From Paenibacillus sp. YN15 (lineage in GTDB: Bacteria > Bacillota > Bacilli > Paenibacillales > NBRC-103111): DNA of 64,000 nucleotides. The notes beneath the pieces are model-generated. The model saw only the letters and a program-made list of their open reading frames with translations. It made no database searches and had not been told where the DNA came from. Location: assembly GCF_003285005.1 (NCBI RefSeq), contig NZ_QMFA01000011.1, forward strand, positions 62,001 through 126,000, in the 5' to 3' direction. The first letter of the stretch is position 1, and every line of letters begins with the position of its first letter. The translations under genes were made by a program, and so were the position numbers. Below are positions 40,703 through 48,917 of this stretch, piece by piece.

Positions 40703-41284
40703 TCACTTCCGGTACGCCCGCTCGTGAAACGCGGTGATGGCTTTGAACAGCTCCCGGCCGTCCAGGCTTAAAGCCTCCCGGCCCGGGAAGGACAGCGCCA
40801 GGGCGCGGTACGGCTCCGGCACCCAGATATAATGATGCACGTAGCCGGTTAGCTGAAAGCCGCAAGCCTGCCAGAAGCGGATGCGGGCCAAATTCACTTC
40901 CGTTTCCTCCGCTTCCGCCTCCACCACAATGCCGCGGCACCAGGGAAACGCCTCCGCCTCCGCGCGGATATCATCCAAAAACCGTTTGCCTATCCCTTGG
41001 CCGCGCCAACTGTCCGCCACAGCCAAATAATCGATGACCCAAATCCCCCGGCCGGTGTCCGGCCCCGACAGGGCCATGGCCGCAGGCTCCCCATTCAGCC
41101 TTGCCGCATGAAGCCGGCACATGCCCTTCCGGAACATGGCGCGGACAATCCGCTCCGGCTTGCGGCCATGCTCAGGAAAAGCCGCGGCATAAATCGGCTT
41201 AGCCTCTTCCCACAGGCCCCCATCCCATTCCCCGGAGGAGCAGTACGAATAATCCGGGTTTCCATCTTTTATTTCTTCCGCCAT
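40703..41284 (-). CDS. GNAT-family N-acetyltransferase
   Basis: A 193-residue acetyltransferase with the GNAT core IWVIDYLAVADSWRGQGIGKRFLDDIRAEAE (acetyl-CoA loop RGQGIG), an adjacent EAEAEE strand, and RIRFWQACGFQLTGYVHHYIWVPEPYRALAL at the C-terminus. It is a distant member with unknown substrate. ATG 41284 is seven bases after GGAGG; a GTG/ATG further up (41308) lies in the mobile-element remnant. Monocistronic. Confidence 0.85.
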   Translation of the reverse strand: MAEEIKDGNPDYSYCSSGEWDGGLWEEAKPIYAAAFPEHGRKPERIVRAMFRKGMCRLHAARLNGEPAAMALSGPDTGRGIWVIDYLAVADSWRGQGIGKRFLDDIRAEAEAFPWCRGIVVEAEAEETEVNLARIRFWQACGFQLTGYVHHYIWVPEPYRALALSFPGREALSLDGRELFKAITAFHERAYRK

Positions 41285-41301
41285 GCGCCCGCCTCCGTCC
41301 A

Positions 41302-41376
41302 CTTTCACCGCCTTTTCGCCCCCTGCTTCGTTACCTTTCCTAAATCTGCTCCCTTCGGAGCTATAAGACGTCCCTA
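41302..41376. mobile_element. 75-bp derivative of the MITE-like element
   Basis: TTTCACCGCCTTTTCGCCCC and AAATCTGCTCCCTTCGGAG match the interior of the 166-bp element at 12040-12205, with its middle ~60 bp deleted; the right end reads AAGACGTCCCTA and the left end is missing. It abuts the start of the acetyltransferase gene. Confidence 0.7.
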
Positions 41377-41438
41377 ATTGTACGGGTTTAAGCAGGGAAG
41401 TTCAATCCTTCCCGCAGACGCCGAATTTGCCCCCGGGC

Positions 41439-41468
41439 TTGCTTGGAGGACTTGTATATCGGTATACT
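41439..41468 (+). promoter_or_regulatory. Promoter of the acidic leader ORF and transporter gene
   Basis: TTGCTT (41439-41444), 18 bp, TATACT (41463-41468), giving a ~210-nt leader before the transporter start codon. Confidence 0.6.
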
Positions 41469-41511
41469 AGAATTCAATACATCATTTTCCCATTGGAGGC
41501 GATAGCGCGTT

Positions 41512-41622
41512 ATGGACGATGACCCCGAGCCCCGAGAGGTGAATCATTCACTTCTTGCTTACCGGCTTCGTCAGAGGATTGTTTGTGTGAGCTTCAGGAC
41601 AAGATATTACAGAAGAATCTGA
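41512..41622 (+). CDS. Acidic-proline leader peptide, MgtL-like
   Basis: A 36-codon ORF beginning MDDDPEPREVNHSLL, then a basic/hydrophobic stretch (AYRLRQRIVCVSFRTRYYRRI). GGAGG lies 12 bases before the ATG. The dense Asp/Glu/Pro start followed by Arg-rich residues resembles Salmonella and E. coli MgtL (MEPDPTPLPR...), where such residues make translation sensitive to Mg2+. It stops three bases before a hairpin covering the next gene's ribosome site, and the next gene is of a Mg2+-transport-linked family. Conservation was not tested. Confidence 0.65.
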   Translation: MDDDPEPREVNHSLLAYRLRQRIVCVSFRTRYYRRI

Positions 41623-41624
41623 TG

Positions 41625-41678
41625 CCTCATTTGAGGGCAGTGATGAATGCAATCGCAACTTTCAAATGATGGAGGAGG
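41625..41678 (+). promoter_or_regulatory. Hairpin next to the transporter ribosome-binding site
   Basis: CC-TCATTTGA (41625-41634) pairs with TCAAATGA-T-GG (41662-41672), one bulged T; the last GG is the beginning of the ribosome site GGAGGAGG (41671-41678). A ribosome finishing the leader ORF (stop 41620-41622) would cover the 5' arm and free the site. No T tract follows, so this is not a terminator. Confidence 0.55.
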
Positions 41679-41686
41679 ATTTACTG

Positions 41687-43015
41687 ATGGCTGTTGAAAT
41701 CATTATATTGGTGCTTCTGATTATTCTGAATTCCTTTTTTGCCGCTTCGGAAATGGCGCTTATTTCCCTAAACGACAACCGCATCCGGGCAATGGCCGAC
41801 AACGGGCACAAGAAGGCCATCAAGCTGCAGGCGCTGCTTTCCGAACCGACGCGCTTTTTGTCCACCATCCAGATCGGCATTACGCTGGTGGGATTCCTGG
41901 CCAGCGCCTTCGCCGCGGAACGGTTTGCCGGAGACCTGGGACAGGCGCTGTACAATTGGGGAGTTCCGCTGCCGCTTTCCGTGCTGTCCACCCTGTCGGT
42001 AATTGTGATTACCCTGGTGCTCTCCTACTTCACCCTGGTCATCGGGGAGCTGGTGCCCAAGCGGATCGCCATGCAAAAAGCGGAGCCCATCGCCATGTTT
42101 GCCGTCGGACCGTTGACGGTGCTGTCCAAAGCCACCCTTCCCTTCGTTAAGCTGCTGACCGCCTCCACCAATGTGCTGCTGCGGGCGGTGGGCGTTGATC
42201 CCAACGCCAACAAGGAGGAGGTCACCGAGGAAGAAATCCGGATGATGGTGGATGTGGGCAACGAAAACGGCAGTATTCAGGAATCCGAACGGATCATGAT
42301 CAACAATATTTTTGAATTCAACAATAAAGTGGTTTCCGATATTATGACCCACCGCACCCATGTTATCGCCATTCCGCATCATATTTCCCTGGCCCAACTG
42401 GTGGAGCTGGCTTCGGCGGAGAAATACAGCCGTTTCCCGGTGTATGAGCATGACTTCGACAACATCATCGGCATTCTTCATACCAAGGATCTGATTCCTT
42501 ATCTGAACCTGGCTGCCCAGGAGGACTTCAAGCTGGAGAAGCTGCTGCGGCTTCCCTACTTTGTTCCCGCGGCCAAGCGGATCGACGAGCTGTACCGGGA
42601 TATGCAGAAGAACAAAATCCATATCGCCATTGCCATCGACGAATACGGCGGAACCACCGGCATTGTGACCATCGAGGATTTGCTGGAGGAGATTGTGGGC
42701 AATATCTTCGACGAACACGACGAAGAAGAGCGGGAATATGAGAAGCTGGATGACCATACCTACGTATTCGACGCCCTGTCCAACATCCGCGATGTGAACC
42801 GCTGGCTGGGAAGCAAGCTGCCGGAGGATGACCATGATACGCTCAGCGGTTTTATTATCGGAGAGCTGGGCCGCATCCCCAAATCCGATGAGCGTCCCGT
42901 AATCGAGTTTGAGAATCTGGTCATCAGGGTGCAGGAGGTTGTGGAAAACCGCATCGGCCAGGTGAAGGTTTACATTACCCCCGACAAAAACAGCGTGGCG
43001 CAAGAGGCGGATTAA
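41687..43015 (+). CDS. CNNM/CorC (HCC) family membrane transporter with CBS pair
   Basis: A 442-residue membrane protein: an N-terminal CNNM (DUF21) domain of four helices (VEIIILVLLIILNSFFAASEMAL; IGITLVGFLASAF; VIVITLVLSYFTLVIGELVPKRIA), a tandem CBS module (VSDIMTHRTHVIAIP; IHIAIAIDEYGGTTGIVTIEDLLEEIVGNI), and a C-terminal CorC/HlyC domain. The old label hemolysin is misleading; characterised members move or regulate Mg2+, and Bacillus MpfA (YhdP) behaves as an Mg2+ exporter. ATG 41687 is eight bases after GGAGGAGG. The leader ORF and hairpin upstream suggest ion-dependent translation. Confidence 0.9.
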   Translation: MAVEIIILVLLIILNSFFAASEMALISLNDNRIRAMADNGHKKAIKLQALLSEPTRFLSTIQIGITLVGFLASAFAAERFAGDLGQALYNWGVPLPLSVLSTLSVIVITLVLSYFTLVIGELVPKRIAMQKAEPIAMFAVGPLTVLSKATLPFVKLLTASTNVLLRAVGVDPNANKEEVTEEEIRMMVDVGNENGSIQESERIMINNIFEFNNKVVSDIMTHRTHVIAIPHHISLAQLVELASAEKYSRFPVYEHDFDNIIGILHTKDLIPYLNLAAQEDFKLEKLLRLPYFVPAAKRIDELYRDMQKNKIHIAIAIDEYGGTTGIVTIEDLLEEIVGNIFDEHDEEEREYEKLDDHTYVFDALSNIRDVNRWLGSKLPEDDHDTLSGFIIGELGRIPKSDERPVIEFENLVIRVQEVVENRIGQVKVYITPDKNSVAQEAD

Positions 43016-43059
43016 TATATAACGACCCCTATGTAAAAATGCGGTTCCCCGCATGTATA

Positions 43060-43110
43060 TAAAAGAACGCCCGGCCGGCAGCGGATGCTTCCTTCCGGGC
43101 GTTCTTTTTA
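43060..43110 (+). terminator. Terminator of the CNNM/CorC gene
   Basis: AAAAGAACGCCCGG, a 20-base loop, CCGGGCGTTCTTTTT; the stem is symmetrical and could act on both strands. Confidence 0.85.
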
Positions 43111-43248
43111 ATATGAACCGTTTATACGGATTAGCGTCTTTTCGTGAGAATTCTTGTATATCAATTCATCTTTTGCGGGACTCCAGCACAAAAAGCTCTC
43201 CTGCCGAGAGAAGCGCCAAGGCTTCAGGCAGAAGAGCCGCAGAGCTTA

Positions 43249-44535
43249 TTAGATCTTAATCAGGTCGGAAATCCGGACTGGCAATCCGGTTTTGATCGCC
43301 TGGTTGGCGGCAATACCGGTCATGATAGAGCGGGCGCCGTCCACATGGTCGGCCGCGCGGTTGTAGATGTCTTCGTCCGGCTCGCCGAACAGGTCGTTCA
43401 AGAGCACAGGGTCGCCGCCGCCATGTCCGCCGGCCTTCTCCTCCACCTGCACCTCATACGGAGCGTCGAACATGGGGTGAACCACCAGATGTTTGCCCAC
43501 GATAGCGCCTTCCAGCGCCCGGTCGCCGCCGGCGTTTACATAAGAGGTTTCGACGATGTTCATTTCGATCCGGCCCTTGGAGCCGTTGAAGGCGATGCGG
43601 TAGCCTTCCCAAGGCATGTAGGCATTCAGGGAATAGGTGAGGATGGCCTTGTTTTTGTACCGCACCATAACGCCCATAGTGTCCTCAATGTTGATGCCGT
43701 CGCCGAACACGCTTTGATCGCGCTGATAGCCGTCGTCCTTTTCCGCATCCAGATACATCGCCTTCAGGTTCTCGTTCTCGTCCATATGCAGTGCGAAGGG
43801 ATCACCCTTGGCATTGGCGCTGCCGGTAGCCCGTTGGTAGAAGGAGGTGACGCCGCGCTTCTCGGCGTTTTCCCGGCCGTAGAACATCAGGTCGCCAAAG
43901 GCAAATACCGTTTCCGGCTCGGAGCCGATCCAGAAGTTCACCAGGTCGAAATGGTGGGTGGACTTGTGAACCAAGAGGCCTCCGCTGTTGCGCTTGTCCC
44001 GGTGCCAGCGGCGGAAATAGTCGGCGCCGTGTTGGGTATTCAGCAGCCACTCGAAGTGGATGGAATGAACATCCCCAATGACGCCGCTGGCGATCAGCTC
44101 GCGGGCCTTGGTGTGATGGGGCGCATAGCGGTAGTTGAAGGTGACGCGCACCTTGCGGCCTGTGCGTTCCACAGCATCATAAATTTCCTTGCATTTTTCC
44201 ACATCCACGGTCATGGGTTTCTCGGTGATGACATCGCAGCCCAGCTCAAGAGCGCGGATAATATAGCGGTGATGGGTCCGGTCCACGCTGGTGACAATGA
44301 CTACATCCGGCTTTTCAATCTCAATCATTTTGTCGAATTCTTCAGTCTTGTAGGTATTGACCGAATGGTAGTTATATTTCTCCTGCAACAGCTTGTTGGC
44401 ATAATCCATCCGGGTCTGGTTGATATCGCAGAACGCGGTCAGCTCCGAGGTTTCCCGGTAGCTCTCGGCAATCGCCCCATAGAAAAACTGCGCTCTTCCG
44501 CCAATGCCCACCTGCACATACTTCTTCTTCGCCAT
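43249..44535 (-). CDS. Gfo/Idh/MocA-family NAD(P)-dependent oxidoreductase
   Basis: A 428-residue sugar- or inositol-type dehydrogenase. The Rossmann domain has YVQVGIGGRAQFFYGAI, VVIVTSVDRTHHRYIIRALELGCDVITEKPMTVD with the EKPM cofactor motif, and a C-terminal substrate domain in which GGLLVHKSTHHFDLVNFWIG carries the conserved Lys/His. ATG 44535 is preceded by AGGAGGGT. It is divergent from an AraC-type regulator, which probably controls it in response to a sugar. The substrate cannot be named. Confidence 0.9.
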   Translation of the reverse strand: MAKKKYVQVGIGGRAQFFYGAIAESYRETSELTAFCDINQTRMDYANKLLQEKYNYHSVNTYKTEEFDKMIEIEKPDVVIVTSVDRTHHRYIIRALELGCDVITEKPMTVDVEKCKEIYDAVERTGRKVRVTFNYRYAPHHTKARELIASGVIGDVHSIHFEWLLNTQHGADYFRRWHRDKRNSGGLLVHKSTHHFDLVNFWIGSEPETVFAFGDLMFYGRENAEKRGVTSFYQRATGSANAKGDPFALHMDENENLKAMYLDAEKDDGYQRDQSVFGDGINIEDTMGVMVRYKNKAILTYSLNAYMPWEGYRIAFNGSKGRIEMNIVETSYVNAGGDRALEGAIVGKHLVVHPMFDAPYEVQVEEKAGGHGGGDPVLLNDLFGEPDEDIYNRAADHVDGARSIMTGIAANQAIKTGLPVRISDLIKI

Positions 44536-44733
44536 GTAAATAACCCTCCTAATGGTCTATTTCCTGCTTTATTGGCATCCAGCATGGTTACGTTCACAAG
44601 CTCATGGTATCACAGTAAAATGATAATATCTCCGCATTTCTAAGGATTTATTACTTCAACACCGCATATTTTGCTATAATAAAAGCAATCATTTGAACAA
44701 TTATAAGAACCCAAAAAAAGGAGTCCGCCTTCC

Positions 44734-45630
44734 ATGGAACTCTCCAGGCTGCCCGTTTCCTTGCATTTCGGCAAAACCCCCAACCCGCGACCGGTTCAGG
44801 TGGAATTTGACCGCCGGTCCCAGTCTTACACCATGACCGCCAACCATTTTCACAGCGAATATGAGCTGTATTACCTGTTTAACGGCGAACGCTATTATTT
44901 TATCAAAGACCGGACCTATACCATTCTGGCAGGCGATCTGGTGATGATCGATTCGGAGGAGGTTCACAAGACAGCCAACCGCAACATCCCCAACCATGAC
45001 CGGCTGGTGCTTTATTATCAGCCCGCTCTGTTTGCCGCCCTCCAGGAGGAGGAGCGGGAGCTTCTCCTGTCCGTGTTCCGGCGGGACTACCCCGTTCTCC
45101 GCCTTAACCTCCAGGAGCGCCTGATGGTGGAGGAGCTGCTGCTGTCCCTTCTGGAGGAGGTGGCGGAGCAGCCTCCCGGCTACAGCCTGCGGGTGGAGCA
45201 TTTGGCGGTGGAGTTTCTTTTGCTGACGGCGCGGATTCTCCTGAAGAAGGAAACAGTGGCCGCGGAGGCTCCCTCCCCTTCCCAACTGAAGCTTACCGAA
45301 ATCGTCCGCCATATCAACACCCACTACAGCGAACCGCTGGATCTGGAGGGGTTGGCTGCCCGTTTTTTCATCAGCAAAAGCCATTTAAGCCGGACCTTCA
45401 AGGAATTTACCGGCTTCGGCTTCAGCGAATACCTGATTTTGACCCGGATCAAAGAAGCCCAGCAGATGCTGCGGGGCTCCACAAAAACCATTACGGAAAT
45501 TTCCGAAGCCTCGGGCTTCGATAACTTTTCCCATTTCGGCAAAACCTTCAAAAAAGCCACCGGCATGTCTCCCCGGCAATACCGCGCCATCCACCAGAAC
45601 AACAAAACCGGCGGAGGGCAAGGGGCATAA
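44734..45630 (+). CDS. AraC-family transcriptional regulator
   Basis: A 298-residue regulator with an N-terminal cupin (HFHSEYELYYLFNGERYYFIKDRTYTILAGDLVMIDSEEVH in two strands, residues ~38-90) that likely binds a sugar, and a C-terminal AraC double HTH (LEGLAARFFISKSHLSRTFKEFTG; ISEASGFDNFSHFGKTFKKATGMSPRQYR). The start is ATG 44734 after AAAAGGAG. Divergent from the oxidoreductase gene with a 198-bp shared upstream region containing a TATAAT at 44676, making that gene its probable target. Confidence 0.9.
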   Translation: MELSRLPVSLHFGKTPNPRPVQVEFDRRSQSYTMTANHFHSEYELYYLFNGERYYFIKDRTYTILAGDLVMIDSEEVHKTANRNIPNHDRLVLYYQPALFAALQEEERELLLSVFRRDYPVLRLNLQERLMVEELLLSLLEEVAEQPPGYSLRVEHLAVEFLLLTARILLKKETVAAEAPSPSQLKLTEIVRHINTHYSEPLDLEGLAARFFISKSHLSRTFKEFTGFGFSEYLILTRIKEAQQMLRGSTKTITEISEASGFDNFSHFGKTFKKATGMSPRQYRAIHQNNKTGGGQGA

Positions 45631-45668
45631 GCAGCTCCGCCTCCACCGGCAGCTTTTCCATCATCGTG

Positions 45669-47504
45669 TCAACCTTCCGATTCCCGCACTTTATACAGTC
45701 CGTCGGGGCCTCTGACCGGCTCAGCCCCTTTCTCTCCGTTTGGCGGACTCCATAACGGCCATGCATCGAGCTTGGCGTCATAGCGGTAAAAGGCCTCTTC
45801 CAGACTGAGAATCAGCTCGCTGCCCGAAACGAAAAAGTGGCCCTGGCCTTGACCGGGGGGCTCCGCCATCGCCCGCTCCTTCTCCCCGGGACGCCAAAAC
45901 CTCCATCCCGCAGGAATAATGTTCTGGCCGCCATCCTTGTACAGCTGGAGATAAACTCCTCCGTCGGCAGCCAATCTGGCAATCCCATCCGCCGTATAAC
46001 GCGATCCATCCGTACCGATATATTCGGTATACGGAAGACCCTCCCTGGTCTTGGTCCGATAGATGCCGTCTGCAACAGGAAGAACGGATAAATCCAGCAG
46101 GTGGTATTTGTTAATCAGCGCCGACCGGGAAAAATCCTCCTCCGTTTTGAGCAGTTCTCCGCCACCGTAGGTAAAGAACGAAACCATACCGGACTCCATC
46201 CGGTTTTGAAAAGCCAGAACATAGCTCAGCTTCCGGAAAGGGTCCCAGACGGCAAAATGTATATTGTCGCTTTCGTCCCTCTGATGGCTGCGAAGAATTG
46301 TTTTGGTCAAGGAATTGATGTCATACGTGAACACACCGGCATAGGAGGTATACATAAGGGAATCGGAACCGGTCCAGGAAATAGGGGCATCCCCGGGCTC
46401 CACCGTGGAGTAGAAAACATGCTCCAACACGGCGGGCTCTTTGCCCTCCCGCTCCAGAATAAAGGCGTAGCTCCACCCATCTCCGTCGCCCATAGGGCCT
46501 CCAATGCTGACAACTCCCACATAGCTTCTTTTGTCCGGAGAAATAATCAATTGATCATACAAACGATCCCGCGGCCCCATGGGAAGGGCCTCGCCTGAAA
46601 GACTGTCCTTCCAGACACTGGAGGGCATACGGCGGATCACCAGGCTCCCCTCCTCATAGTACAGCCGGTTTCCGCTTACTGCCTCCAGGGTATCCAACCG
46701 GAAATAACTCTCGGTATATGGCTCTTGAGCAGAACCGGCCTCCCCAAGTGCAATCCGGAGCTTCCGCATATCCTCCCATTCCGCCTGCACCGGCCTGCCA
46801 TCCCGGTCAACGGGCAGCGCGGGCAGCATATCCTCGGAAAACTGAAGCGCCACACTGTCCCTCTCCGCCGGAAGCAGCAAATGTACGCCGTATTCCCTTG
46901 CTCGCAACAGCAGGGCGTCCGAATCTCCCTTGCCCGCCGTTTCTGCCGGCACATAACCCAAAGTCTCCCGGCGCTCGATGATTATATCCGGCAGCCCTCC
47001 CAGGCTTAACGGAGCGGAGGTCCCCACGGGGAGCAGCAGCTTCACTTGGATCTGCTTTTCATCGTGGGCCATCGGGATGATCTCCGCTTTTTTCCCGCCC
47101 AGCTCGATCCCGTCCAGCACAGCGGACATGCTCTTGGCATCGGCTTCGGCAAATTCGAGAACAATGAACAGCTTTTCCCAATGATACACCACCTTTAGCG
47201 GCCCCTCGGGAAGCTCTGCAGTCTCCCAGGAAACCAGCATCCTGTTGGTGGTTTCATTCTCCTCCGTGAAGGCGATCCGCTTTATCAGGCCCGCAGCCGC
47301 CGTATCCGGGGCGTTTGGCGATGGGGTTGGGGAAGGGTCACCTGCACCTGCACCTGCGGCGGCGGAGGCTGCAACGGTTGGGCTCCCATTCCCCGCTCCG
47401 GGGGCAGTCATACTTGCGCCGGGCTGCTCCGAAGCGGAATCACAGGCAACCAAGGCAAACACACCAACAATCATGATAACAATAAGGGCGAAGTTCCGAA
47501 CCAA
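45669..47504 (-). CDS. Large lipoprotein of unknown function
   Basis: A 611-residue exported lipoprotein: hydrophobic signal ALIVIMIVGVFALVACDS with lipobox LVAC (Cys near residue 20), a low-complexity Ala/Gly/Pro/Ser linker to about residue 70, then a beta-rich body. The C-terminal half has repeated patterns (LIISPDKRSYVGVVSIGG; ISWTGSDSLMYTSYAGVFTYD; HFAVWDPFRKLSYVLAFQN) that suggest a beta-propeller. I know no functional name. The start is TTG 47504, about six bases after GGGAGGG; the longer frame up to 47639 adds no signal sequence. Divergent from the permease gene. Confidence 0.75.
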   Translation of the reverse strand: MVRNFALIVIMIVGVFALVACDSASEQPGASMTAPGAGNGSPTVAASAAAGAGAGDPSPTPSPNAPDTAAAGLIKRIAFTEENETTNRMLVSWETAELPEGPLKVVYHWEKLFIVLEFAEADAKSMSAVLDGIELGGKKAEIIPMAHDEKQIQVKLLLPVGTSAPLSLGGLPDIIIERRETLGYVPAETAGKGDSDALLLRAREYGVHLLLPAERDSVALQFSEDMLPALPVDRDGRPVQAEWEDMRKLRIALGEAGSAQEPYTESYFRLDTLEAVSGNRLYYEEGSLVIRRMPSSVWKDSLSGEALPMGPRDRLYDQLIISPDKRSYVGVVSIGGPMGDGDGWSYAFILEREGKEPAVLEHVFYSTVEPGDAPISWTGSDSLMYTSYAGVFTYDINSLTKTILRSHQRDESDNIHFAVWDPFRKLSYVLAFQNRMESGMVSFFTYGGGELLKTEEDFSRSALINKYHLLDLSVLPVADGIYRTKTREGLPYTEYIGTDGSRYTADGIARLAADGGVYLQLYKDGGQNIIPAGWRFWRPGEKERAMAEPPGQGQGHFFVSGSELILSLEEAFYRYDAKLDAWPLWSPPNGEKGAEPVRGPDGLYKVRESEG

Positions 47505-47580
47505 GCCTCTCCCTCCCAAAAATGAATTTGTACAATGATATGGAGATCCTTTCCATCTTAACATAAAGCCATTTTGTTTA

Positions 47581-47616
47581 CGAAAATGCCGTATACTGCG
47601 CATTTTCATTCGGGGG
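47581..47616. repeat. Hairpin repeat shared with 16014
   Basis: CGAAAATGC, GTATACT region, GCATTTTCATTCGGGGG; differs from the 16014-16046 copy mainly in the loop. Both lie just upstream of gene starts. An extended -10 promoter (TGCTATAAT, 47647-47655) for the permease gene follows. Confidence 0.55.
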
Positions 47617-47712
47617 AATGTTTTTGTATTCAACATCACCCGCTTATGCTATAATTTGCTCGTTTTGTACGATTGCTTTATGCCATCTCCCTACGAAGGA
47701 AGTTGTCCCGAC

Positions 47713-48864
47713 ATGATGAAAACCGACATTCCATTATTCAACCTGCGCACCCCGGCCAGGCTGTGGCCTGCGGTCAAGCAGGAGGCGGTGCTGGCAACCG
47801 CCTTCGTCTGCGCCGTGCTGACCATGTTCTTCGTCCCGCCGTCCCCCGCTTATGTGGGCTATATGGACTTTCGGGTGCTGGCCCTGCTGTTTTGCCTGAT
47901 GGTTGTGGTAGCCGGGGTGCAAAGCTGCGGCTTATTCGATGTTCTCGCCCAGAAGCTTCTGTCCGGGTCCAAATCCATCCGGTTGCTCTGCCTGTTGCTG
48001 ATCCTCATGCCCTTTGCCGGCTCCATGCTGATCACCAATGATGTGGCTTTGCTGGCCTTTGTGCCCTTCGCCATCGTCGTCCTGGACATGATCGGACGCC
48101 CGCAATACCTGATTCTGGTGATTACCGCCCAGACCCTTGCCGCCAATTTGGGCAGTATGGCTACACCCATAGGAAACCCGCAGAATCTGTTTTTGTATTC
48201 CAAATATCATATTTCCATCGCGTCATTCCTCACGGCCATGCTGCCGTATACGCTTCTCAGTCTGCTGGCGCTGGCGCTAATGGTGTTTCTGTTTAAAAAA
48301 GAAGCCATCGAAGTCCGCTTCGACACTCCCCGAACCATCAGCAATCCGCGTCAGGTATATCTCATGTCGGGGCTGTTTCTTTTATGCCTGCTGTCCGTTC
48401 TGCATGTGATCCATTACGGCGTCGTGCTGGCGCTTGTTCTGGCGGCTATGCTGCTTTTTGCGCGGGATCTGTTCCGCAAGGCGGATTACAGTCTGCTGGC
48501 CACCTTTGTGTTCTTCTTCATCTGTGCGGGCAATATCGGACAGATGGAGCAGCTCCGGCATTTTCTCAGTTCCATTATGGCTAAAAGCACCCTGGTTTCC
48601 TCCGTTCTGGCCAGCCAGCTCATCAGCAACGTCCCCGCCGCCGTCCTGCTCTCCGGCTTCACCGACCGCTGGAAGGAGCTGCTGATCGGCGTGAATGTAG
48701 GCGGCTTGGGCACCCTCATCGCCTCCCTGGCCAGCCTGATTTCCTTCAAGCTCTACCTCAAAACCCCCAAGGCCCGGCCGCTCAAATATTTGGGCGTGTT
48801 TACAGCGGCCAATGCCGCGGGACTGTTAGTGTTAATGCTTGCCGCCGGGCTGTGGAATCATTAA
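47713..48864 (+). CDS. SLC13/ArsB-type anion permease
   Basis: A 383-residue polytopic membrane protein with about eleven helices. Recognisable segments are LLFCLMVVVAGVQSCGLFDVLAQKL, MLITNDVALLAFVPFAIVVLDMIG, SMATPIGNPQNLFLY (the conserved NPQN loop of ion-transporter superfamily members) and SQLISNVPAAVLLSGF in the second half, a related inverted repeat. The family includes dicarboxylate, citrate and arsenite carriers; substrate unknown. ATG 47713 is about ten bases after GAAGGAAG. No arsenic or citrate genes are nearby. Confidence 0.82.
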   Translation: MMKTDIPLFNLRTPARLWPAVKQEAVLATAFVCAVLTMFFVPPSPAYVGYMDFRVLALLFCLMVVVAGVQSCGLFDVLAQKLLSGSKSIRLLCLLLILMPFAGSMLITNDVALLAFVPFAIVVLDMIGRPQYLILVITAQTLAANLGSMATPIGNPQNLFLYSKYHISIASFLTAMLPYTLLSLLALALMVFLFKKEAIEVRFDTPRTISNPRQVYLMSGLFLLCLLSVLHVIHYGVVLALVLAAMLLFARDLFRKADYSLLATFVFFFICAGNIGQMEQLRHFLSSIMAKSTLVSSVLASQLISNVPAAVLLSGFTDRWKELLIGVNVGGLGTLIASLASLISFKLYLKTPKARPLKYLGVFTAANAAGLLVLMLAAGLWNH

Positions 48865-48870
48865 GCACAG

Positions 48871-48917
48871 GAACCCCCTGCAAAGTCCGCTATGGCTCTG
48901 CAGGGGGTTGGCTTTTT
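48871..48917. terminator. Bidirectional terminator
   Basis: AACCCCCTGCA, 17-base loop, TGCAGGGGGTT, with TTTTTAAT on the plus side; it separates two convergent genes. Confidence 0.8.

Noticed and set aside
41470-41686. M-box or other known metal riboswitch before the CNNM/CorC gene
   Set aside because: I could not find the conserved blocks of the Mg2+ (M-box) or Mn2+ (yybP-ykoY) riboswitches; the translated leader explains the region better. A covariance-model search would settle it.
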